From the NCBI RefSeq assembly GCF_900100295.1, contig NZ_FNEV01000005.1, positions 126,501 to 190,500 of the forward strand: a stretch of 64,000 bases of DNA, given 5' to 3'. The translations under genes and the position numbers were made by a program. Source of the DNA: Salimicrobium halophilum (GTDB lineage: Bacteria; Bacillota; Bacilli; Bacillales; Halobacillaceae). This document shows, piece by piece, positions 53,160 to 60,411 of this stretch. Below the pieces are notes generated by a model that worked only from the letters and a program-made list of their open reading frames with translations, made no database searches and was not told the origin of the DNA. Position 1 is the stretch's first letter, and each line of letters begins with the position of its first letter.

Positions 53160-54600
53160 AAAGCGATTGCACCCGGCAGCTATTTTGTTCCAGTTCATAA
53201 AATCGCTCAAGGATATGGCACTTGGTCTCTTACCGATCATCGTCATTTCCTTCAACGGAGATACCCTCTGGTATGCAGTCATCGGCGCAGCGGTGCTGGT
53301 TGTATTGTTGTCGCTCATGGCGTTTGTAAAATGGTTGAGATTCTCTTATTTGATTACAGAAGATGAACTTCAAATCAAACAGGGTATAGTCATACGAAAA
53401 GAACGACGCATCTCGAAAAATAGAATTCAATCCATCGACTTGACGCAGTCTTTGATTCACAGGATATTCGGTTTGACGAAAGTCCAGATTGAGACCGCAG
53501 GGAGCGATGAGAACGTGGACGCTTCCCTGTCGGCTGTATTGTTCTCGGAAGGAGAGCGGGTCCAAAGCGAACTGAAGACGGGGAAACGTACGAGCCTGGA
53601 AGATGAGGAAGAGGTGGAAAAGGAGTATCCATCTGAGACGCTCGGTTACGGAAGACTTGCTCTCACGGGAGCCACGTCGGATAATGCGATTATCATATTA
53701 GGGTTGATGTGGCTGTTGTACTCGCAGGCGAATCAGATCATTCCGGACGAAGTGTACGAGCAGGTGACGACATGGGTACTGTCGTTGGCTATACAAGTAC
53801 TTGTCTTCTTCCTGTTGTTGTCTGTGTTTATCGTTTGGGGAGCGGGAGTGCTCTGGACGATAGTGAAATATGGGAATTTCACGATTACGAGATACGACAA
53901 GGAGCTATATATGACGTATGGTCTGCTTGAAAAACGGCAGCGCACCATCCCTGTCCACCGTATTCAGGCAGTGATTGTGAAGGAGAATCTGATCCGTCAG
54001 CTGTTCGGTCTCTGCTATGTGTACGTCGAAGTTGCAGGAGGAGTCAGTGGAGGCCGTATGGAAGAGGGGACGGTATATATGCTTCCTTTACTTAAGAAAA
54101 AACGGGTTCCCGCTTTTCTTGAGATGTACCTGCCCGAGTATTACCGGGAGGAACCAGGGATTAAGCGTCCCCCGCTCGCAGCTATTCCTTATTACGTATG
54201 GAAAGGCGCTCTTGTATCTATAATTGCGGTCATAGCGGTATTCTACTTTTCACCTTCCTGGATTGCTGTACCATTAGTAGCTGTTCCGATTTTCCTCAGC
54301 TGGGGGTTATTCCGCTGGCAGACAGCAGGGATCGCTGTGGATGATCCATACTTGAACCTGCGTTTCCGCAAGATCAGCCGCGAAACGGTAACTCTGCAGA
54401 AGCGACGCCTTCAAGCTTTCGAAAAAAATGAGAATTGGCTTTATAAACGGCAGCAGCTTGCTACCATCGATGTAGCGATTCTCAACAACACGGCGGGCCG
54501 CCACTTTATCGTTTCCGCTCTTAAAGAGAAGGATGTAACCGAGGCATCTGCACAATTTTCAAGCGTGCCTCATATACATACAAGTGAGCAAGAACGATAA
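53149..54600 (+). CDS. ydbT: tandem PH domain membrane protein YdbT
   Basis: A 483-residue membrane protein with repeated units of membrane helices plus bPH2 domains. The first PH unit has YLITEDELQIKQGIVIRKERRISKNRIQSIDLTQ, the second FTITRYDKELYMTYGLLEKRQRTIPVHRIQAVIV, and a weaker third begins near residue 385. The start is one of ATG 53143, 53149 or 53152; 53149 is 6 bases after AGGGTGG. Overlaps ydbS and is co-translated with it. Confidence 0.88.
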   Translation: MMSEKRLHPAAILFQFIKSLKDMALGLLPIIVISFNGDTLWYAVIGAAVLVVLLSLMAFVKWLRFSYLITEDELQIKQGIVIRKERRISKNRIQSIDLTQSLIHRIFGLTKVQIETAGSDENVDASLSAVLFSEGERVQSELKTGKRTSLEDEEEVEKEYPSETLGYGRLALTGATSDNAIIILGLMWLLYSQANQIIPDEVYEQVTTWVLSLAIQVLVFFLLLSVFIVWGAGVLWTIVKYGNFTITRYDKELYMTYGLLEKRQRTIPVHRIQAVIVKENLIRQLFGLCYVYVEVAGGVSGGRMEEGTVYMLPLLKKKRVPAFLEMYLPEYYREEPGIKRPPLAAIPYYVWKGALVSIIAVIAVFYFSPSWIAVPLVAVPIFLSWGLFRWQTAGIAVDDPYLNLRFRKISRETVTLQKRRLQAFEKNENWLYKRQQLATIDVAILNNTAGRHFIVSALKEKDVTEASAQFSSVPHIHTSEQER

Positions 54601-54612
54601 GGAGGAAGTCAT

Positions 54613-54993
54613 ATGAAGCAGGAAGGAACTTATATTACGAGACCGAAGCTTTATATAACGCAGCCACCCTTGCCTTCGATCGAGAAGAAAGGGCAGGAGA
54701 CTTACCGCTCATCACCGGAAGTAAAGAAAGAAGAGAGTGGGAACGACCATGCTCCAGGAGAACGCCGTCGACGTTTTCAGGATATGGAGCTTGAAGAAAA
54801 AGTGAATTATTTCGTGACATTACCTTCACAAATGCCTAAAATGAAGTGTGTTGTCGAAACTAAAGAGAAAGAGATCCAGGGATACGTTATGTCTTACGAC
54901 GGGACGGACGTAGGAATGAAGACATTTCGACGCCCTTACCATGAAACAGTGCCGTTTGAAGAGATTACTTCTATACGGCTCCTTGGCTTTTGA
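54613..54993 (+). CDS. cotO: spore coat protein CotO family
   Basis: A 126-residue protein with a Pro/Lys/Glu-rich N-terminal half and a C-terminal block NYFVTLPSQMPKMKCVVETKEKEIQGYVMSYDGT as in CotO-type coat proteins. B. subtilis CotO (about 227 aa) sits between fabI and cotZ, so position supports the call; this version lacks roughly 100 N-terminal residues. AAGGAGG ribosome site, 12 bases after ydbT, so it may be transcribed from ydbST as well as from its own sporulation promoter. Confidence 0.82.
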   Translation: MKQEGTYITRPKLYITQPPLPSIEKKGQETYRSSPEVKKEESGNDHAPGERRRRFQDMELEEKVNYFVTLPSQMPKMKCVVETKEKEIQGYVMSYDGTDVGMKTFRRPYHETVPFEEITSIRLLGF

Positions 54994-55012
54994 TTAGAAA
55001 GGAGGGGATATT

Positions 55013-55702
55013 ATCCATATCCCTATTATATATGAGGACAACCATCTACTCGTTGTCGAAAAACCTGTGAATGTGCCCGTACAGGAAGATGCGAGCGGAG
55101 ATGACGATTTGTTGTCGATACTTAAAAGAGATCTGAAAATCCGATATGACAAGCCCGGGAATGTTTATCTCGGACTGGTCCATCGTTTGGATCGCCCTGT
55201 CGGTGGTGTGATGGTGTTTGCAAAGACATCGAAAGCGGCGTCGAGACTCTCCGATCAGATTCGTAGGAATGCGATGGAAAAGTACTATCTGACTATTGTC
55301 CATGGAGAAATGGAAAAAGATAGAGGACGACTGGAGAATTATCTCGTCAAAGACAGGAAAAAGAACGAAGTCTATGTTGTAGGAAAAAGCAATAAATACG
55401 GAAAAGAGGCCGTGCTCGAATATGAAGAGAAAGAACAGGAAGCCGGGTTCAGTCTTTTGGAAATCGATCTTCATACCGGTCGCCCGCATCAGATCAGGGT
55501 CCAACTATCCCATCATGGTTGTCCGATTTTCGGTGACCAGAAATACGGACAGGATGTGAATCATCCGGGTCAACAGATTGCATTGTGGTCTCATCGTCTG
55601 GTGTTGACTCACCCTACGAAGAAGGAAGACATGACATTCACTTCCCACCCGCCAGAGGAGTACCCATGGAGTATATGGCCTTCTTATACAGAGAAGAAAT
55701 AG
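55013..55702 (+). CDS. RluA-family pseudouridine synthase, non-canonical start
   Basis: A roughly 229-residue pseudouridine synthase without an S4 domain. The catalytic block is GLVHRLDRPVGGVMVFAKTS with the active Asp, followed by TGRPHQIRVQLSHHGCPIFGDQKYG. The conserved N-terminal strand IIYEDNHLLVVEKPVN lies upstream of the first in-frame GTG (55067), yet between the in-frame TAG at 54995 and that point there is no ATG, GTG or TTG. A strong AAAGGAGGGG stands at 54998-55007; ATC at 55013 or ATT at 55010 would be the start. A sequencing error is the alternative. Confidence 0.85.
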   Translation: MHIPIIYEDNHLLVVEKPVNVPVQEDASGDDDLLSILKRDLKIRYDKPGNVYLGLVHRLDRPVGGVMVFAKTSKAASRLSDQIRRNAMEKYYLTIVHGEMEKDRGRLENYLVKDRKKNEVYVVGKSNKYGKEAVLEYEEKEQEAGFSLLEIDLHTGRPHQIRVQLSHHGCPIFGDQKYGQDVNHPGQQIALWSHRLVLTHPTKKEDMTFTSHPPEEYPWSIWPSYTEKK

Positions 55703-55722
55703 TGACTTGAATTATGAAAAAT

Positions 55723-55761
55723 AGAACGGTGAAGGGAGAGCCCTTCACCGTTCTTGTTTTT
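55723..55761 (+). terminator. terminator after the pseudouridine synthase gene
   Basis: A 14-bp perfect stem AGAACGGTGAAGGG/CCCTTCACCGTTCT, loop AGAG, then TGTTTTT. Confidence 0.92.
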
Positions 55762-55764
55762 GGA

Positions 55765-56217
55765 TCAGGATAATGCTTCGACGGCAGGAAGGCAAGTGAT
55801 GTGGCAGAAGCAGTCGACATCGACAGTGATACAGATACCAGTCGCTTTCAAATTCTTCGTGAATTGTTTGACTGGAGACTCCGGATCCTCGCACGTGTCA
55901 TGCGGGTCTCTTAGAAGCTCCAGTGTTGCACAGTCGTGACTATCGATAGATTTCACCCGGAAGTAAAAGCTTGCCATAATATCTTTGATTGCTGTCTTCT
56001 TCGCTCCATACCCTTTGAAAGGTTTACATGTACCTTCGCAGTAAAGTAGCACAGGAACGGTATCAAGGCCTGTAGCCCCCGTATCTCCCAGCAGGTCACT
56101 GATGGATTGCTCGCAACTTGAGTCACAGTCGTGCAGAACGTCCGATTGGGCGTCCACAATTTCTTTCAGAATGTTTGAAACGCAATTCTTGGAATCAAAT
56201 TTTTCTCCGCAGCCCAT
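55765..56217 (-). CDS. cotZ: spore coat/crust protein CotZ/CotY family
   Basis: A 150-residue Cys-rich coat protein with about a dozen Cys residues: CGEKFDSKNCVSNILKEIVDAQ at the N terminus, VPVLLYCEGTCKPFKGYG in the middle, and ITVDVDCFCHITCLPAV at the end. CotY, CotZ and ExsY form the disulfide-linked crust or exosporium basal lattice. Only one copy is seen. It is behind a candidate sigma-K promoter. GAAAGGAGA ribosome site. Confidence 0.93.
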   Translation of the reverse strand: MGCGEKFDSKNCVSNILKEIVDAQSDVLHDCDSSCEQSISDLLGDTGATGLDTVPVLLYCEGTCKPFKGYGAKKTAIKDIMASFYFRVKSIDSHDCATLELLRDPHDTCEDPESPVKQFTKNLKATGICITVDVDCFCHITCLPAVEALS

Positions 56218-56259
56218 ATGTCCGTCTCCTTTCCTCTTGGATTGACGTGGTGTCCTTAT

Positions 56260-56287
56260 TAACCTATGTCGCTACACGAAATGCGTA
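56260..56287 (-). promoter_or_regulatory. candidate sigma-K promoter of cotZ
   Basis: On the minus strand CATAGGTTA (fits CATAnnnTA) with AC 16 bases upstream (56286-56285), about 42 bases before the cotZ start. This is the late mother-cell pattern expected for a coat gene. Confidence 0.5.
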
Positions 56288-56417
56288 TAGGCTGACGTCC
56301 CCTTTATCGTTGATTTCGTCTCCGTATTTTCATAAGCTATGTTAGCTTCACATTGAGATTCTTCCGCTTAAAGTTCTGTGAAACGGGTATACAGAAAGAA
56401 GAAGGGAGGAGAAAGCG

Positions 56418-56723
56418 ATGGGTTATATTCTGCCGATCAACCATTATCAGTATCAGGATTACCAGCATCGTGTCGTTCAGCGGGAACGTTCTCCGGTTGG
56501 CCTTGATAAAGTATGGAAGATCGTATTGGATCAGAAAGTGAAAGAACGAAAACAGATGAGGGAAGAAGATCGTTTGGAATACCAACAGCTGAGCGACTTG
56601 ATGTACACACCATCTACTATTCATAAGGCAGAGAGTAAGAGTAGACATGTACCTAGTGAAGTACAGGAAAAAGTTTATTCGAGTATGACAGGAAAAGGAT
56701 CCTTTTTCAGCGAATCTGTATGA
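56418..56723 (+). CDS. uncharacterised 101-residue protein
   Basis: A soluble, basic, Tyr/Gln-rich protein opening MGYILPINHYQYQDYQHRVV, with a charged middle (VKERKQMREEDRLEYQQLSD) and a Ser/Lys-rich tail. The GAAGGGAGGAG ribosome site is strong. I recall similar short Bacillaceae proteins but cannot assign a family. It is divergent from cotZ and 24 bases upstream of the MBL gene, which suggests an operon with it. Confidence 0.65.
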   Translation: MGYILPINHYQYQDYQHRVVQRERSPVGLDKVWKIVLDQKVKERKQMREEDRLEYQQLSDLMYTPSTIHKAESKSRHVPSEVQEKVYSSMTGKGSFFSESV

Positions 56724-56747
56724 GAGAGGCTGAAAGGGGAGAGTAGA

Positions 56748-57641
56748 TTGAGTTTTACAACCATCACTGAAGATATACATTATTACGATAGTGCCGTTAA
56801 CATTGGATATGTAAAGAAAGGATCGACAGGACTGTTGATCGATGCAGGTATTGATCGTTCCGCCGCTAAGAAGGTAATGAAAGAAATCGAAGAGAAGAAT
56901 TGGCCGCTCACCCACTTGTTTATTACGCATGCACATGCGGATCATTATGGGGGAGCGGCTTTTGTGCGCAATAAATACAAAGTAGAAACGTGGGCACCTC
57001 CATTAGAAGCTGCTATCATGGAACACCCCGTAATCGAACCGCTTTATTTACATGGAGGAAATGATCCACTTCCGGAGATGAGGAATAAATTTCTTGAAGG
57101 GCCTCCGGTAACGATCGATATGCTTAGAGAAGAGGGAGAAGTACGAATCGGGGATATACATGCGAACGTCTTCATTCTTCCCGGTCACAGCTATCGTCAG
57201 GCCGGCCTTGTGATTGATGGAATTCTGTTCGCAGCAGACAGTTATTTCGGCGTGGACTACCTTCATAAACATAAAATTCCTTATATCACCGATGCTCATC
57301 TTCAATTGGAGACCTTAAACAGGCTGCTCGATATGGAGGTGTCCGGCGCAGTTCCCGGGCATGGGGAATTTGAGAATAACTTCAGAGATACTGTAAAGGA
57401 AAATATAAAATATCACCAGGAGGCGATGGATTGGGTTGAGGGATTCATTAAGGAAGAAGAAGAAGTAAGTCACGAGACACTGGTTGCTGCGATGTGCGAA
57501 GCGTACGATGTTTCCGTTACGAAGATGCCTGCCTGGATGCTGTATCGTACAGCCGTCACAGCATATATAAACGGTCTGCTACGCAATGAAAAAATCAGCG
57601 GTTATCTCAAAGATTACCGCTGGACATTTTCCATATTATAA
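56748..57641 (+). CDS. MBL-fold metallo-hydrolase
   Basis: A 297-residue metallo-beta-lactamase-fold hydrolase. The zinc motif is THAHADHYGG near residue 62, further ligands are in FILPGHSYRQAGLVI, LFAADSYFGVDY and GAVPGHGEF. A C-terminal helical region (about 215-297) follows. The start is TTG, 6-7 bases after GGGGAG. Substrate unknown (thioester, glyoxalase II-like or phosphodiester). It overlaps the convergent yetF-like gene by 6 bases. Confidence 0.9.
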   Translation: MSFTTITEDIHYYDSAVNIGYVKKGSTGLLIDAGIDRSAAKKVMKEIEEKNWPLTHLFITHAHADHYGGAAFVRNKYKVETWAPPLEAAIMEHPVIEPLYLHGGNDPLPEMRNKFLEGPPVTIDMLREEGEVRIGDIHANVFILPGHSYRQAGLVIDGILFAADSYFGVDYLHKHKIPYITDAHLQLETLNRLLDMEVSGAVPGHGEFENNFRDTVKENIKYHQEAMDWVEGFIKEEEEVSHETLVAAMCEAYDVSVTKMPAWMLYRTAVTAYINGLLRNEKISGYLKDYRWTFSIL

Positions 57642-58310
57642 TTTGAGCAGAAACAGGGATTCCCCTTCTTTATATTCTGCGTACATGACTTCTTTGGCAG
57701 AATCGATTTTTTGTTTCTTGAGCTGGCGATGTAACCAGGTTTCGTCTTTTCCAAGTTCCTTCAGGTTATCTTCGATGATTTCTCCATCAGTGATAAGCGC
57801 CCGGGGTAGTGGAAGGTTCTGGACAGGGAAAGAGAAATCATCTTTGGTAGGTACCTGGGCCGGATCGTTTTTCATGACAGACACCGTGCCATCCGTCTCA
57901 AGAATGGCATAGGCGACATCCTGGACGGAAAATACATCCTTGGCACGAAGCAGGTGAAGCAATTGATTGACGTCGAGCTTATTTTTCTTCAGAGACTGAC
58001 GGTCTATTTTTCCATGATTGATGATGATGGAAGGCTGACCTTCAAGAATGTTTCTTGTACGTTTCCACTTCTGGGTAACGATTTCCGTCGTGTAGATAAG
58101 AATCCCCCATAACAAAATAGCGAAGCCGATTTCAACGATTCCCGTATCCGGGTCGTAGAGAGCGTTTCCTACCAGCTCCCCAAGCACAAGGGCAGCAATG
58201 AAATCGAAGGCAGTGATTTGAGTGATCTGTGTTTTTCCAAGCAGTTTTGTAAGGATAAACAACCCGAGAAAGCCGAACAGGGTATCAAAAGTGATTTCAA
58301 CATAGTTCAT
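57636..58310 (-). CDS. DUF421 membrane protein (YetF-like)
   Basis: A 224-residue protein with three membrane helices and a soluble DUF421 domain: LLGKTQITQITAFDFIAALVLGELVGNALY, then GQPSIIINHGKIDRQSLKKNKLDVNQLLHLLRAKDVF and PRALITDGEIIEDNLKELG. YetF-type proteins are found in sporulating Bacilli, often germination-linked. Its last codons overlap the MBL gene, without a terminator in between. ATG start without a strong ribosome site. Confidence 0.87.
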   Translation of the reverse strand: MNYVEITFDTLFGFLGLFILTKLLGKTQITQITAFDFIAALVLGELVGNALYDPDTGIVEIGFAILLWGILIYTTEIVTQKWKRTRNILEGQPSIIINHGKIDRQSLKKNKLDVNQLLHLLRAKDVFSVQDVAYAILETDGTVSVMKNDPAQVPTKDDFSFPVQNLPLPRALITDGEIIEDNLKELGKDETWLHRQLKKQKIDSAKEVMYAEYKEGESLFLLKL

Positions 58311-58559
58311 TTACTAAACTTCCTCTCCCGGAATGTAAGAATGATCGGGCCGAACGACTCCCGTTTCCTACTCCTATTCTGTCCGTGAAGAGGAGGGGTT
58401 TATACCCTGGATGTCCAAGAATTGTTCAGGGATGATCTTGTTTTTCCTAATAAACGTGGATCGATTCGTCATTCTTTATCATACCTTACCTGTAAAAGTC
58501 GAAATACGTATACAGAGCATTTCCCGGGAAATAATAATGAAAACGTTATCAAAAAATGT

Positions 58560-58588
58560 TTGACAATATTGTGAACAAGGGTAATAAT
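58560..58588 (+). promoter_or_regulatory. sigma-A type promoter of the small membrane protein
   Basis: TTGACA, 17 bases, AATAAT. The rest of the 298-base gap before it (58311-58559) shows nothing recognisable. Confidence 0.6.
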
Positions 58589-58608
58589 AGAAGTAAGAGG
58601 TGATGAAA

Positions 58609-58836
58609 ATGAATTCGAAAACGTTGAATGCAGTACAATATACGGGTGCAACGATTCTTATTATGGGAATTGTGACATTTTTGTTAAGTGTGATGGGAGT
58701 CGGTGACCGTACATTAACGATGGTAAGTGTCGGGCTGGTCATGGGATCGGTATTCATTTTCATGATGGGACTGTTCCTGGTCATGTCCGAAGAATTGACG
58801 TTGCGCTTCAAAAAAGACAAACGACTAAATCATTAA
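58609..58836 (+). CDS. small two-helix membrane protein
   Basis: A 75-residue protein: short polar N terminus, two hydrophobic helices (ATILIMGIVTFLLSVMGV and MVSVGLVMGSVFIFMMGLFLVM) and a basic C-terminal tail. The ATG at 58609 follows AAGAGGTG; two earlier Met codons are too close to it. It has its own promoter and terminator. Family unknown. Confidence 0.65.
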   Translation: MNSKTLNAVQYTGATILIMGIVTFLLSVMGVGDRTLTMVSVGLVMGSVFIFMMGLFLVMSEELTLRFKKDKRLNH

Positions 58837-58843
58837 TTGTAAG

Positions 58844-58875
58844 AACCCTAATTCTTGATTGAATTAGGGTTTTGT
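58844..58875 (+). terminator. terminator after the small membrane protein gene
   Basis: Perfect 11-bp stem AACCCTAATTC/GAATTAGGGTT with a 6-base loop, then TTGTT. Confidence 0.87.
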
Positions 58876-58940
58876 TATGGATGAAAAATGGAATACGTAA
58901 AGATGAGAAGCAACGATGCATGGACAAGGGGGAAAGATAC

Positions 58941-59438
58941 ATGGACTATCGTCCGCTTGATATCGATGACGCACAGCAATTTTTGAAACTCAATAAAGAA
59001 CTGGATGAGTCCGGGTACATGCTTTATGCACCGGGAGAAAGAAAGATGAGTGTAGAAGAGCAGCAACAGCTTATACATAAAATCACGGAAGACCCTTCAT
59101 CGGATCTTTTGGTCGGAGAAGAGAATGGAGAAATCACCGGTTTCATTTTGATGAAAGGGAATGAGCTCGAAAGGAATCGTCATGCTGCTTATTTAGCACT
59201 TGGCGTCAAAGAAGCGTGGAGAGGACAGGGAATCGGCAAAGCGTTATTACGTCAGGCATTCAGATGGGCGAGAGAAAAAGGGGTATCACGTCTTGAACTG
59301 ACGGTTTTGAAGGGAAATAAAACTGCGATCCATATGTATAAACAGATGGGATTCAAAATAGAGGGGGAAAAGGTGCACTCCCTTAAAATCGATGGGGAGT
59401 ACCGTAATGAATACTATATGTACAAGCTTTTGAAGTGA
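58941..59438 (+). CDS. GNAT-family N-acetyltransferase
   Basis: A 165-residue GNAT enzyme. The N-terminal part DYRPLDIDDAQQFLKLNKEL is followed by a core with VGEENGEITGFILM, then LALGVKEAWRGQGIGKALLRQAF containing the acetyl-CoA loop RGQGIG, and TAIHMYKQMGFKIEGE. The ATG at 58941 follows AAGGGGG; earlier in-frame Met codons lack a ribosome site. Substrate unknown. Between a terminator upstream and one downstream, so monocistronic. Confidence 0.87.
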   Translation: MDYRPLDIDDAQQFLKLNKELDESGYMLYAPGERKMSVEEQQQLIHKITEDPSSDLLVGEENGEITGFILMKGNELERNRHAAYLALGVKEAWRGQGIGKALLRQAFRWAREKGVSRLELTVLKGNKTAIHMYKQMGFKIEGEKVHSLKIDGEYRNEYYMYKLLK

Positions 59439-59450
59439 ATAGAAATAGGT

Positions 59451-59492
59451 GAGCCCGGCTAATGAATGTGATTCCATCAGCCGGGCTCTTTT
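59451..59492 (+). terminator. terminator of the GNAT gene
   Basis: Ten-bp stem GAGCCCGGCT/AGCCGGGCTC with an 18-base loop, then TTTTATT. Confidence 0.82.
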
Positions 59493-59531
59493 ATTTAACA
59501 TATCCAGTCGTCTCTATTTTTAATTTGTTTC

Positions 59532-59813
59532 TTAGTATCCCCATACCATCGCAAGGAGTGAACCAAATACGATAGCAAGGGCAATGAAGATTCCGTAATA
59601 CGTATTTACATAGATCGAATCGGAATCCGGTGATTCTCCGGCGTGCATGAACACGACAAGCTGCAGTCCTGCCTGTGTGAAGGCCGTAAGAAGTAGAATG
59701 ATCATGCCGAGCTGGAAGCTCATATCGATGAAGTACACCAGCAGGGCGATGACAGTCAGAACGAGAGATGCAATGAACCCTACGACTTGCTTCGCTGGAA
59801 ATAGCTCTCTCAT
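59532..59813 (-). CDS. qoxD: cytochrome aa3 quinol oxidase subunit IV
   Basis: A 93-residue protein with three membrane helices, of the bacterial cytochrome c/quinol oxidase subunit IV family (LIVFMHAGE-like: LVVFMHAGESPDSD in the middle). It is the last gene of qoxABCD, one base after qoxC. It helps assemble the terminal oxidase. Named as the quinol rather than cytochrome c type because subunit II lacks the CuA site. Confidence 0.92.
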   Translation of the reverse strand: MRELFPAKQVVGFIASLVLTVIALLVYFIDMSFQLGMIILLLTAFTQAGLQLVVFMHAGESPDSDSIYVNTYYGIFIALAIVFGSLLAMVWGY

Positions 59814-59814
59814 A

Positions 59815-60411
59815 TTACATCATTCCTTTCAGGTAGACGAAGCTGAAGATGAAGATCCAGACAACGTCCAGGAAGTGCCAGTAAAGGGAAAAGATGAACG
59901 TCTTATTCGCTGTGCGAGGAGTGAATCCCCGTTTAGCCAGCTGAATAATGATTGCAATTCCCCAGAAAAGGCCGAAGGAGACGTGAGCCCCGTGTGTCCC
60001 GAGAAGGGTGAACAGTGCTGCAGAAAAGGCGCTCGTCTGAAGCGTCAGTCCTTCGTGTACATATTCATAAAACTCATAGATCTCGACACCGACGAACCCG
60101 AGACCGAGGATCAGTGTGATGATCAGAAAACCGATCGTTGCACCTTTGCGACCGACCCTCATAGCGTTGACAGCCAGACCTATCGTAAAACTACTCGTCA
60201 AAAGAACGAATGTCTGAATCATCAACGTCGAGATGACGAAAAGATGCCCTGCGGAAGGACCGTCAGCGACGCGTCCTTCCAAAATGAAATAAGCTGCGAA
60301 AAGGGTAGCGAACAACGCGATTTCGGCTCCGATGAACACCCAGAACCCGATGATATTCAGGTCATTCGTTTCAGTACTATATTCAAGCGGCTTGGAATGA
60401 TCGATATTCAT
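59815..60411 (-). CDS. qoxC: cytochrome aa3 quinol oxidase subunit III
   Basis: A 198-residue protein with five membrane helices. Typical blocks are NIIGFWVFIGAEIALFATLFAAYF, then GAHVSFGLFWGIAIIIQL and FSLYWHFLDVVWIFIFSFVYLKG near the C terminus. Its ATG overlaps the qoxB stop by 4 bases. Confidence 0.96.
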   Translation of the reverse strand: MNIDHSKPLEYSTETNDLNIIGFWVFIGAEIALFATLFAAYFILEGRVADGPSAGHLFVISTLMIQTFVLLTSSFTIGLAVNAMRVGRKGATIGFLIITLILGLGFVGVEIYEFYEYVHEGLTLQTSAFSAALFTLLGTHGAHVSFGLFWGIAIIIQLAKRGFTPRTANKTFIFSLYWHFLDVVWIFIFSFVYLKGMM

